The position numbers and the translations under genes were made by a program. Under the pieces are notes generated by a model. It was not told the origin of the DNA and searched no databases. It worked only from the letters and a program-made list of their open reading frames with translations. A DNA stretch of 64,000 bases from Streptomyces bicolor (GTDB lineage: Bacteria > Actinomycetota > Actinomycetes > Streptomycetales > Streptomycetaceae): positions 48,675 to 112,674 of the forward strand of contig NZ_JOFS01000029.1 of NCBI RefSeq assembly GCF_000719285.1, written 5' to 3'. Of the stretch, positions 9,623-16,899 are shown piece after piece (within the stretch, counting starts at the first letter, position 1; each line of letters starts with the position of its first letter).

Positions 9623-9913
9623 TTGACAGGCGGAGGTCCGGGGCCGGTAGGTTCGGCCGAGTCCACCACCGGACGCCCGACCGGGAACCGCGGATCTTCC
9701 GGGAACCGCCGTGACGCCGCTGGGTCAGGGACGGTGTGCCGCACCGGGCACCGCCACTGGGAGCCAGGCTCAGCGCCCGCGCGGCGACGACGGAACGTCG
9801 CGGCCGATCGGGGAGGTGTGACCCGGGTGGGGCCCGGGCGCTCAGTAGACAACGGCTTTCGGTCGACCCGCAGCCAGCGGGTCCCAGGTCGGCCCGAAGG
9901 GCGCCGGGCCCCC
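9623..9913 (+). ncRNA. Candidate structured RNA or long leader upstream of ppm1
   Basis: This gap (9514-10102) holds no convincing reading frame. It begins with a strong-looking promoter: TTGACA at 9623-9628, 19 bases, TAGGTT at 9648-9653. An 11-bp direct repeat CCGGGAACCGC follows (9681-9691, 9699-9709). Then comes a nested fold: 9829-9841 pairs with 9901-9912 (12 bp, one bulge), inside it 9858-9868 pairs with 9887-9898 (10 bp around an internal loop), with an alternative inner hairpin GACCCGC/GCGGGTC (9865-9871, 9877-9883). This could be a small RNA, a 5' leader of ppm1, or an attenuator. The fold is nearly self-complementary, so the strand is set only by the promoter. No known RNA family is recognised. 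Confidence 0.35.
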
Positions 9914-10020
9914 ATCCGCAGAGGCGCGAACCTCCGCACAGGCCGCGAAAGCGACGTACCGGTCCCCTGCGGCGACCGGTCCCGGAAACCCAGCCTTACC
10001 CCGCTCTTGTGGAATCGACA

Positions 10021-10072
10021 CCACCATACGAACGTGCTGTCACGTCAGCGCAGGCCGCGCCCACTATGGTGG
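10021..10072. promoter_or_regulatory. Inverted repeat before ppm1
   Basis: CCACCATA at 10021-10028 and TATGGTGG at 10065-10072 are perfect inverted copies 36 bases apart. The right arm contains TATGGT, a possible -10, about 33 bases before the ppm1 start. It may be an operator pair or a leader hairpin. Confidence 0.35.
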
Positions 10073-10102
10073 ACGTCTGCGTACGGATGTGAAGGGGCAG
10101 CA

Positions 10103-10921
10103 GTGAACGACGGCGACGGGACCCTCGGGGCACAGGACCGGGGGAGGCGGTTCGGGCCGCTCGGCACGGCGTTGGTGATCATCCCGACCTACAACGAGGC
10201 GGAGAACATCAAGAGCATCGTCGGCCGGGTCCGCAATGCGGTCCCGGACGCGCACGTGCTCGTGGCCGACGACAACAGCCCCGATGGCACCGGCAAGCTC
10301 GCCGACGAACTGGCCGCCGAGGACGACCACGTCCAGGTCCTGCACCGCAAGGGCAAGGAAGGCCTCGGCGCCGCCTACCTCGCGGGCTTCCGCTGGGGCA
10401 TGGACAACGGCTACGGCGTCCTGATCGAGATGGACGCCGACGGCTCCCACCAGCCCGAGGAACTGCCCCGTCTGCTGACCGCGCTCAAGGGCGCCGACCT
10501 GGTCCTGGGCTCCCGCTGGGTGCCGGGTGGCCGGGTCGTGAACTGGCCGAAGTCCCGCGAGTTCATCTCCCGCGGCGGCAGCCTCTACTCCCGGCTCGCC
10601 CTCGACCTCCCGCTCCGCGACATCACCGGCGGCTACCGCGCCTTCCGCCGCGAGACGCTCGAGGGCCTCGGCCTCGACGACGTCGCCTCCCAGGGCTACT
10701 GCTTCCAGGTCGACCTCGCCCGCCGCGCGGTCAAGGCCGGTTTCCATGTCGTCGAAGTGCCGATCACCTTCGTCGAGCGTGAGCTCGGTGACTCCAAGAT
10801 GAGCCGCGACATCCTGGTCGAGGCGCTGTGGCGGGTCACGTCGTGGGGGGCGCGGGAGCGGGTGGGCAAGCTGATGGGCCGCTCGAAGCCGTCCTCGCAG
10901 TCGCGGCCGTCGCAGCCGTAG
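10103..10921 (+). CDS. ppm1: Polyprenol-phosphate mannose synthase
   Basis: GT2-family enzyme that moves mannose from GDP-mannose to a polyprenyl phosphate at the membrane, giving the donor for protein O-mannosylation and lipoglycans. The GTG at 10103 has GAAGGGG upstream and gives 272 residues. The fold is clear: ALVIIPTYNEAENI at the nucleotide site, ADDNSPDGT, the metal-binding EMDADGSH (DxD) and GSRWVPGG. A downstream DITGGYRAFRR motif is typical of dolichol-phosphate-mannose synthases. There is no N-terminal acyltransferase domain and no membrane helix, as in the Streptomyces enzyme. The gene sits just before fxsA and rbpA, matching the order I recall for SCO1423-SCO1421. Confidence 0.9.
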   Translation: MNDGDGTLGAQDRGRRFGPLGTALVIIPTYNEAENIKSIVGRVRNAVPDAHVLVADDNSPDGTGKLADELAAEDDHVQVLHRKGKEGLGAAYLAGFRWGMDNGYGVLIEMDADGSHQPEELPRLLTALKGADLVLGSRWVPGGRVVNWPKSREFISRGGSLYSRLALDLPLRDITGGYRAFRRETLEGLGLDDVASQGYCFQVDLARRAVKAGFHVVEVPITFVERELGDSKMSRDILVEALWRVTSWGARERVGKLMGRSKPSSQSRPSQP

Positions 10922-10995
10922 CGGGAGGCACGGCGGTCATCTCCGTCGTGCGTCCGCTTATCCCGCTCTGAGCCTGGCCCAGGCACACTGGACGC

Positions 10996-11550
10996 ATGAC
11001 GACTGGTGCACCGACCCCCACCCATCCCGCCCGGCCCCGGCGCTCCCGGCTGCGTACCTTCCTGCCGCTGGGCGTCGCCGCGTGGCTGGTGCTGGAGATC
11101 TGGCTGGTCACTGTGGTCGCGGACGCGGTGGGCGGTCTCGCGGTGTTCCTGCTGCTGCTCGCCGGGCTCGTGCTCGGCTCGGTGGTGATCAAGCGGGCGG
11201 GCCAGCGCGCCTTCCAGGCGCTGAACGAGGCGCTGCAACGTGGCGGCACCCCGGAGCGGGGCGGCGGCAACGGCCTGATGATGCTGGGCGGCCTGTTGAT
11301 CATGCTGCCGGGTCTGATCTCGGACGCGGTGGGCCTCGTCCTGTTGATCCCGCCGGTCCAGAAGGCCCTCAGCCGTCATGCGGAGCGGACGTTCGAGCGC
11401 AAGCTGCGCGCGGCGACCCCGGGTTCACTGGGCGACGCCTTCCAGCAGGCTCGCATTCACCGCCCCGACGGCAAGGTCGTGCAGGGTGAGGTCATCAGGG
11501 ACGAGCCGGGGGGTGCCCCGCAGGAGCCGAGGCCCCCGCTGACGAGCTGA
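10996..11550 (+). CDS. fxsA: FxsA-family cytoplasmic membrane protein
   Basis: Protein of 184 residues. Membrane segments lie at about residues 22-40 (TFLPLGVAAWLVLEIWLV), 43-62 and 92-116 (LMMLGGLLIMLPGLISDA); the last is the FxsA family signature, and ALVLLIPPVQ-like sequence follows. The C-terminal third is polar. In E. coli FxsA lessens phage T7 exclusion by the F plasmid; the role in Streptomyces is unknown. It is followed by a strong terminator with a T-run. Confidence 0.85.
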   Translation: MTTGAPTPTHPARPRRSRLRTFLPLGVAAWLVLEIWLVTVVADAVGGLAVFLLLLAGLVLGSVVIKRAGQRAFQALNEALQRGGTPERGGGNGLMMLGGLLIMLPGLISDAVGLVLLIPPVQKALSRHAERTFERKLRAATPGSLGDAFQQARIHRPDGKVVQGEVIRDEPGGAPQEPRPPLTS

Positions 11551-11561
11551 CATGCGCAAGA

Positions 11562-11595
11562 GCCCGGCGTCACTGAGCGCCGGGCCTCTTTTTTT
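11562..11595 (+). terminator. Rho-independent terminator of fxsA
   Basis: Perfect 8-bp stem GCCCGGCG (11562-11569) / CGCCGGGC (11578-11585), then CTC and seven T. A T-run this long is unusual for this genome. Confidence 0.9.
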
Positions 11596-11633
11596 GGGCA
11601 AAGCAACCGGCCTCTTTTTGGGCACAGCAAACC
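11583..11633 (+). repeat. Tandem duplication of a T-rich 25/26-bp unit
   Basis: The unit beginning GGCCTCTTTTT and ending GCAAcCC occurs at 11583-11608 and again, with one base and two T fewer, at 11609-11633. The copies share about 22 positions. The duplication includes the T-run of the fxsA terminator, so termination signals are doubled. Confidence 0.75.
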
Positions 11634-11674
11634 GCGGGCGCCGTACGTCACCTTCACGTACGGCGCCCGCGGTT
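11630..11674. terminator. Perfect 19-bp stem between convergent fxsA and rbpA
   Basis: Arms 11630-11648 and 11656-11674 are perfectly complementary over 19 bp with a seven-base loop (CACCTTC). The very stable hairpin lies 51 bases past the rbpA stop and 79 past the fxsA stop, so it can end transcripts from both sides. Confidence 0.85.
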
Positions 11675-11725
11675 ACGTGCGTTGCCTGGTCAAACGCGCC
11701 CAAGCCCCGCTGGGATTCGCAGGGA

Positions 11726-12100
11726 CTACGCCGACTTGCGGCTGTCCCGGGGGTGAACCGCGATGTTCATCGCCCCGGAGCGAAGAACGGCAAGACGCTC
11801 CTCGAGGACCTCTTCGAGTTCCTCTCGGGTACGCCGCTCCATCAGCATGTCCCAATGCGTACGCGCGGGCTTGGCCTTCTTCTCCTCAGGGCCGTCGCCA
11901 TCAACGAGGAGTGCCTGGGCCCCGCAGACCTTGCACTCCCACTCCGGCGGGATCTCCGCCTCGACCGAGAAGGGCATCTCGAATCGGTGCCCCTTCTCGC
12001 ATGCGTACTCCACGGCCTGGCGCGGGGCCAGGTCGATGCCGCGGTCCGTCTCGTAGCTGGTCACCACGAGGCGCGTGCCGCGAAGAGCTCGCTCACTCAT
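11726..12100 (-). CDS. rbpA: RNA polymerase-binding protein RbpA
   Basis: Protein of 124 residues, full length for this actinobacterial protein, which binds the principal sigma factor and RNA polymerase and stabilises the open complex. The sequence shows the N-terminal tail (MSERALRGTRLVVTSYETD), the core domain (CEKGHRFEMPF ... WECKVCG), the basic linker (EKKAKPARTHWDMLMERR) and the sigma-interacting helix (ELEEVLEERLAVLR). A consensus sigma-R promoter lies 62 bases upstream, as known for S. coelicolor rbpA. It is a single-gene transcript ended by the 19-bp hairpin. Confidence 0.97.
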   Translation of the reverse strand: MSERALRGTRLVVTSYETDRGIDLAPRQAVEYACEKGHRFEMPFSVEAEIPPEWECKVCGAQALLVDGDGPEEKKAKPARTHWDMLMERRTREELEEVLEERLAVLRSGAMNIAVHPRDSRKSA

Positions 12101-12161
12101 GAATCGTGCCTCCCGGGCTTGTCGCCCACAGGACAGGTGTCGCTGTCGTCGTCATCCGGTC

Positions 12162-12187
12162 AACGTCCGGTCGGCGGTAAAGATTCC
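12162..12187 (-). promoter_or_regulatory. Sigma-R promoter of rbpA
   Basis: On the minus strand GGAAT (12187-12183), 18 bases, GTT (12164-12162): an exact match to the sigma-R consensus GGAAT-N18-GTT. rbpA is a known sigma-R (thiol stress) target in S. coelicolor. Confidence 0.9.
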
Positions 12188-12270
12188 CGTTCCGTGTCCC
12201 GTTCCGGGTGATGCGTCGCCGTCGTAGCCGCAGCCTTGCTGACCAATGTCGTACCCACCGGCGCCCGGTT

Positions 12271-12296
12271 TGTCACATCTGCTAGCAGATGTGACA
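12271..12296. promoter_or_regulatory. Perfect 26-bp palindrome between rbpA and the MFS gene
   Basis: Half-site TGTCACATCTGCT is followed directly by its exact inverse, without a spacer. It lies 171 bases before rbpA and 83 bases after the MFS stop. As a hairpin it would have an 11-bp stem and CTAG loop but no T-run, so an operator is at least as likely as a terminator. A weak -35/-10 pair (GTGACA, 17 bases, TACGAC) toward rbpA starts in its end. Confidence 0.55.
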
Positions 12297-12378
12297 CAGC
12301 GTTTCGGCATCTTTGACGCGCAGTAACGGTACGCCTGGCAGGCCAAACGCGTACACTACCGCCCTTTCACTCGGAACG

Positions 12379-13740
12379 CTAAATCCTTGTCGGGACCGGA
12401 TTGCCCGCGTCGCTGATCGCCCGCCGCACCGGGACCCGCGCGAGCAGGGCGAATCCGATGACGAAGAAGGCGACGAGGGAGATGATCGCGTCCCGATAAC
12501 TTCCGGTCAGCTGGTAGGTGAGCCCGAACAGGAGCGGCCCCAGCCAGCTCATGCCGCGGTCGCTCATCTCGTACGCCGAGAAGTATTCGGCCTCCTTCCC
12601 CGGCGGGACGAGATGGGAGAACAGCGAGCGGGACAGGGCCTGGCTGCCGCCGAGGACGAGCCCGATGCCGGCCGCGAGGACGAAGAACCAGACCGGGGCC
12701 CCGGCCGGCAGGAAGTACCCGGCCGCCAGCGTCACCGTCCACGCGACCAGTGAGCCGAGGATCGTGCGCTTCGCGCCGTAGATCCGGGCCAGCCGCCCCA
12801 TCGTCAGCGCCCCCGCCACCGCGAGGACCTGGACCAGCAGCACGGCGCCGATCAGCGTGGACTGGCCGAGGCCCAGCTCCTCGGAGCCGTAGATCGACGC
12901 CTGGGAGATCACCGTCTGGATGCCGTCGTTGTAGATGAGGTACGCGAGGAGGAAGGCGAGCGTCAGCGGGTGGCGGCGCATGTCGCGGACGGTCGCCGCG
13001 AGCTGGCGGAAGCCCATGGCGCGCGGTTCCCGGTCGGCGCGGTCGTCTTTCGTGGACCGACGGTCGCGCAGCCGCCGTAGCGGGATGAGGGCGAAGCCTC
13101 CCCACCACAGTCCCGCCGACGCGAGACAGATGCGGACGGCCATGCCCTCGGAGACCCCGAAGGAGTCGTGCGCCAGATACAGGACCAGGTTCACGATCAG
13201 CATCAGCGAGCCGGACGCGTACCCGAAGGCCCAGCCCCGGGAGGAGACCGCGTCGCGTTCCTCGGGCGGGGCGATCTGTGGGAGATACGAGTTGTAGAGC
13301 ATCATCGCGACGGACTGCGCGGCGTTCGCGACGATCAGCAGGAGGCCGCCGAGCAGATAGCGGTCGCCGCCGAGGAAGAACATGGCCGTGGTGGCCGTGG
13401 CCCCCAGATAGGCGGCGGCCGCCAGGAGGGGCTTCTTGCGGCCGGAGCGGTCGGCGGCCGCGCCCACCAGGGGCATCACCAGGACGGCGACGATCACCGA
13501 CAGGGACACCGAGTACGCGAAGAAGGAGCCGGCGCGCACCGGGATGCCCAAGGGGTGGACGAACCCCTCCGCGTCCGCCGCCTCCTCGGCGACCGACGTC
13601 AGATAGGGGCCGAGGAACACGGTGAGTACGCTCGTCGAGTAGACGGAGCACGCCCAGTCGTAGAAGTACCAGCCGCGCTGCTCGCGGCGCCGACCCGCGG
13701 CCTCGTCCGCCGCATCCGTACGCACGGTATCGGTGCCCAC
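12379..13740 (-). CDS. MFS transporter of the UMF1/Atg22-like family
   Basis: Protein of 453 residues with about twelve membrane helices. The N-terminal motif GWYFYDWACSVYSTSVLTVF is the signature of the UMF1/Atg22-like branch (usually YDWANSAY). Between helices 2 and 3 is VGAAADRSGRKKPLL, the MFS A motif, and a charged cytoplasmic loop (RRLRDRRSTKDDRADREPR) separates the two halves. Related yeast Atg22 exports amino acids from the vacuole; the bacterial substrate is unknown. It is 56 bases downstream of the glycerophosphodiesterase gene, so possibly co-transcribed with it. Confidence 0.85.
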   Translation of the reverse strand: MGTDTVRTDAADEAAGRRREQRGWYFYDWACSVYSTSVLTVFLGPYLTSVAEEAADAEGFVHPLGIPVRAGSFFAYSVSLSVIVAVLVMPLVGAAADRSGRKKPLLAAAAYLGATATTAMFFLGGDRYLLGGLLLIVANAAQSVAMMLYNSYLPQIAPPEERDAVSSRGWAFGYASGSLMLIVNLVLYLAHDSFGVSEGMAVRICLASAGLWWGGFALIPLRRLRDRRSTKDDRADREPRAMGFRQLAATVRDMRRHPLTLAFLLAYLIYNDGIQTVISQASIYGSEELGLGQSTLIGAVLLVQVLAVAGALTMGRLARIYGAKRTILGSLVAWTVTLAAGYFLPAGAPVWFFVLAAGIGLVLGGSQALSRSLFSHLVPPGKEAEYFSAYEMSDRGMSWLGPLLFGLTYQLTGSYRDAIISLVAFFVIGFALLARVPVRRAISDAGNPVPTRI

Positions 13741-13796
13741 CCCGCGCCCTCGCTTCCCCGTGATGCTCCCGCGCGAGGGCGGAGCCCGGACGGGGG

Positions 13797-14567
13797 TCAG
13801 ACCCAGACGCCCCGGTCCTCCATGACCTTGCGCAATGTGTCGATGTGATCGGTCATGATGCCATCCACTCCCAGGTCCAGGAGCCGGTGCATCGCGTCGG
13901 GATCATTGATGGTCCACACGTGTACCTGAAGCCCGCGCGCGTGGGCGGCCCGTACGAAGCGGTGGTCCACCACCTGGATCCCGGACTGCGCCTCGGGCAC
14001 TTGGGCGGCGACCGCCGATGCGCGCAGCGCGGCCGGCACGCCCCACGAGCGCAGCCGCAGGTTGAGGACACCCCGGGTGCCGTACGACGTCGCCAGGCGA
14101 GGTCCGGCCAGCCGCTGGGCGCGCACCACGCGCGCCTCGGAGAAGGAGCCGACGCAGATCCGGTCCCAGGCGCCCGTGCGCTCGATCAGCTCCAGGAAGG
14201 GGTGCAGCGCCGGCTCCGCCTTGAGGTCGACGTTCCAGCGCACGTCGGGGAAGGTCTCCAGGAGCTCCTCGAAGAGGGGCACCGGCTCCTTGCCCGCCAC
14301 ACGCGCCTGCCGTACGTCGTCCCACGGCAGGTCGGCGATGCGGCCCGCCCCGTCCGTCACCCGGTCCAGGGTCGAGTCGTGGAAGGCGACGAGCTTGCCG
14401 TCGCGGGTGGTGTGGACGTCGGTCTCGATGTACCGGTAGCCCAACTCGGCCGCGCGCCGGAACTGCAGCACGGTGTTCTCCAGACCGTCCGCCGCCCCGC
14501 CGCGATGGGCGAAGGGAATCGGGCCGGGGTGGTCGAGGTACGGGTGGCGTATCCGCGTGGTGCTCAC
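13797..14567 (-). CDS. Glycerophosphodiester phosphodiesterase
   Basis: Protein of 256 residues that cuts glycerophosphodiesters to glycerol 3-phosphate and an alcohol. The metal and catalytic motifs are present: FAHRGG near residue 20, RYIETDVHTTRDG and FHDSTLDRVTDG; DLKAEP and the late VHVWTINDP complete the family pattern. The GTG start at 14567 overlaps the TGA of the upstream yczE-like gene by four bases, which implies translational coupling. No signal peptide, so it acts inside the cell. Confidence 0.92.
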   Translation of the reverse strand: MSTTRIRHPYLDHPGPIPFAHRGGAADGLENTVLQFRRAAELGYRYIETDVHTTRDGKLVAFHDSTLDRVTDGAGRIADLPWDDVRQARVAGKEPVPLFEELLETFPDVRWNVDLKAEPALHPFLELIERTGAWDRICVGSFSEARVVRAQRLAGPRLATSYGTRGVLNLRLRSWGVPAALRASAVAAQVPEAQSGIQVVDHRFVRAAHARGLQVHVWTINDPDAMHRLLDLGVDGIMTDHIDTLRKVMEDRGVWV

Positions 14568-15259
14568 GAACGAAGTATCGCCCGCCGGGGTTGCCCGGTG
14601 GCAACGACCGTGCTGCCGTCGGATGCCGAGGGGACGGCGAACACCCGCAGGAACAGCTGGGCGAGCGGGCCGATGGACAGCGCGTACAGAACGGTACCGA
14701 CGCCGACCGTGCCGCCCAGCGCGTAGCCGGTGACGACGACCGCGATCTCGACGGCCGTGCGCATCAGGCGGATCGAGCGGCCGGTGCGCTGGTGCAGGCC
14801 GGTCATGAGACCGTCGCGGGGGCCCGGTCCGAAGCAGGCGGCGATGTACAGGCCGGTGGCCACGCCGTTGAGCACGATGCCGGTCAGCAGAAGAGGGATC
14901 CGTACGGCGAGGGAGTGCGCCTCGGGGACCAGGGCGAGCGTGCCGTCCATGGCGATGCCGACCACGAAGACGTTCGAGACGGTGCCGAGGCCGGGGCGCT
15001 GGCGCAGCGGGATCCACAGGAGCAGCACCGCGGCACCGACGATGATCGAGACGACGCCGATCGTCAGGCCCGTGCGTTCGGCGAGGCCCTGGTGCAGCAC
15101 ACCCCAGGGCTCCAGGCCGAGGCCGGCCTCCACAAGCAGCGCCGAGCTGGCGCCGTACATCGCGAGCCCGACGTAAAGCTGTGTCAGCCGCCGTATGAGA
15201 CGGCCCTGTGTGAGCCGCTGTATGAGATGCCCCTGCTTGGACAAGACGTGCTTGGACAT
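14564..15259 (-). CDS. YczE/YitT-type membrane protein
   Basis: Protein of 231 residues with five or six membrane helices. GLGLEPWGVLHQGLAERTG and FGPGPRDGLMTGLHQRTG are the paired signatures of YczE-like proteins. In Bacilli and actinomycetes these proteins often sit beside a MocR regulator, as here (divergent gene at 15361), and are suspected transporters or partners in its control circuit. The first 26 residues are built from two short duplications (see the repeat entry) and look like a later addition to the family core, which starts near LTQLYVGLAMYG. Confidence 0.8.
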   Translation of the reverse strand: MSKHVLSKQGHLIQRLTQGRLIRRLTQLYVGLAMYGASSALLVEAGLGLEPWGVLHQGLAERTGLTIGVVSIIVGAAVLLLWIPLRQRPGLGTVSNVFVVGIAMDGTLALVPEAHSLAVRIPLLLTGIVLNGVATGLYIAACFGPGPRDGLMTGLHQRTGRSIRLMRTAVEIAVVVTGYALGGTVGVGTVLYALSIGPLAQLFLRVFAVPSASDGSTVVATGQPRRAILRS

Positions 15260-15266
15260 GACGTGC
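15182..15266 (-). repeat. Two tandem duplications at the 5' end of the yczE-like gene
   Basis: A 15-bp unit (CACGTCwTGTCCAAG on the minus strand) is repeated at 15266-15252 and 15251-15237; the first copy contains the ATG and the second has TTG in its place. Directly after, a 27-bp unit encoding QGHLIQRLT then QGRLIRRLT is repeated (15235-15209, 15208-15182). Confidence 0.8.
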
Positions 15267-15360
15267 CCCCCCTGTGGTGGTAGTGGCCTGACTCATGACA
15301 CCCTGTGGCTTGGGAAGCAATGCCATCCATGGCCAATTCGGGGAAGGTGGACTGGAAATC

Positions 15361-16860
15361 ATGGCGCAGTGGACTTCTGCGGTGGGTGCCGCGCAGCTCG
15401 CCCGGCTCCTTACCTCCCAACAGGACCGCCCCGCCGGCCCCGGCACCAAGCGCCCGCCCGCGTACCGGGCGCTGGCCGACGGCATCCGGCTGCTCGTCCT
15501 GGAAGGGCGTGTTCCGGTCGCCGCGCGGCTGCCCGCAGAGCGGGAGCTGGCCCTCGCGCTGTCCGTGAGTCGTACGACCGTGGCCGCCGCGTACGAGGCG
15601 CTGCGCAGCGAGGGTTTCCTGGAGTCGAGGCGCGGGGCCGGGAGCTGGACGGCCGTACCCGCCGGCAATCCGCTGCCCGCGCGCGGTCTGGAGCCGCTGC
15701 CGCCCGAGGCGCTCGGCTCGATGATCGACCTGGGCACCGCGGCGCTGCCCGCGCCCGAGCCCTGGCTGACCCGTTCCGTCCAGGGCGCCCTGGAGGAACT
15801 GCCCCCGTACGCCCACACCCACGGCGACTATCCGGCCGGACTGCCCGCGCTGCGGTCGATGATCGCCGACCGGTACACGGCGCGCGGGATCGCGACCATG
15901 CCCGAGCAGATCATGGTGACGACCGGGGCGATGGGCGCCATGGACGCCATCTGCCATCTGTTCGCGGGGCGCGGTGAGCGCATCGCGGTCGAGTCGCCGT
16001 CTTATGCCAACATCCTCCAGCTGATGCGGGAGGGGGGTGCCCGGCTCGTGCCCGTCGCCATGGCCGAGGGGCTGGCCGGCTGGGACATGGACCGGTGGCG
16101 GCAGGTGCTGCGGGAGGCCGCGCCCCGGCTCGCCTATGTCGTCGCCGACTTCCACAACCCGACCGGCGCGCTGGCCGACGATGACCAGCGGCGGCGGCTG
16201 GTGGACGCGGCGCGGTCGGCGGGGACCGTGCTGGTCGCCGACGAGACCATGACCGAGCTGTGGCTCGAGCCGGATCTCGAGATGCCGCGGCCGGTGTGCG
16301 CCTTCGATCCCGCGGGGTCGACCGTCATCACGGTCGGGTCGGCCAGCAAGGCCTTCTGGGCTGGGATGCGGATCGGGTGGGTGCGGGCCGCTCCGGATGT
16401 GATCCGCAGTCTCGTCGCCGCGCGCGCGTACGCCGATCTGGGCACGCCTGTGCTGGAGCAGCTGGCCGTGAACTGGCTGTTCGGCACCGGGGGGTGGGAG
16501 CAGGCCGTGGAGTTGCGGCGGGGTCAGGCCCTGGAGAACCGGGACGCGCTGGTCGCCGCTGTGCGGCGGGAGTTGCCCGACTGGGAGTTCGAGGTGCCGC
16601 GGGGAGGGCTCACGTTGTGGGTGCGGACGGGGGGTCTGTCCGGGTCGCGGCTCGCGGAGGCGGGGGAGCGGGTCGGGGTTCGGGTGCCGTCCGGGCCTCG
16701 GTTCGGGGTGGACGGGGCGTTCGAGGGGTATGTGCGGTTGCCCTTCACCGTGGGGGGTGCGGTGGCGGACGAGGCCGCGGTGAGGTTGGCCGCGGCGGGG
16801 CGGTTGGTCGAGAACGGGGTCTCCGGGGGCAGCGATGCAATGCGGCCCTTTGTGGCGTGA
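15361..16860 (+). CDS. MocR-type regulator (GntR helix-turn-helix fused to aminotransferase fold)
   Basis: Protein of 499 residues. An N-terminal GntR winged helix (YRALADGIRLLVLEGRVPVA, SRTTVAAAYEALRSEGFLES) is joined by a short linker to a class-I aminotransferase-like domain. That domain has DFHNPTGAL and the cofactor lysine in SASKAFWAGMRIGW, so it should bind pyridoxal phosphate. MocR proteins sense PLP or amino compounds rather than catalyse. The divergent yczE-like gene is the likely target; about 100 bases separate the two starts. The ATG at 15361 is preceded by GGGAAGG. Confidence 0.92.
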   Translation: MAQWTSAVGAAQLARLLTSQQDRPAGPGTKRPPAYRALADGIRLLVLEGRVPVAARLPAERELALALSVSRTTVAAAYEALRSEGFLESRRGAGSWTAVPAGNPLPARGLEPLPPEALGSMIDLGTAALPAPEPWLTRSVQGALEELPPYAHTHGDYPAGLPALRSMIADRYTARGIATMPEQIMVTTGAMGAMDAICHLFAGRGERIAVESPSYANILQLMREGGARLVPVAMAEGLAGWDMDRWRQVLREAAPRLAYVVADFHNPTGALADDDQRRRLVDAARSAGTVLVADETMTELWLEPDLEMPRPVCAFDPAGSTVITVGSASKAFWAGMRIGWVRAAPDVIRSLVAARAYADLGTPVLEQLAVNWLFGTGGWEQAVELRRGQALENRDALVAAVRRELPDWEFEVPRGGLTLWVRTGGLSGSRLAEAGERVGVRVPSGPRFGVDGAFEGYVRLPFTVGGAVADEAAVRLAAAGRLVENGVSGGSDAMRPFVA

Positions 16861-16899
16861 GCTGGGTTGGGGCTGGGTGGGGGGCGCCGGCCGGCCGGG

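Noticed and set aside
7771..9939. A 722-codon open frame on the minus strand
   Set aside because: Antisense to the amidohydrolase gene, with low-complexity Gly/Arg/Val composition.
9514..10102. RNase P RNA, tmRNA or tRNA in the gap before ppm1
   Set aside because: I looked for the conserved RNase P core, a tRNA-like end pair and T-loop; none is present. Only an unassigned structured element remains.
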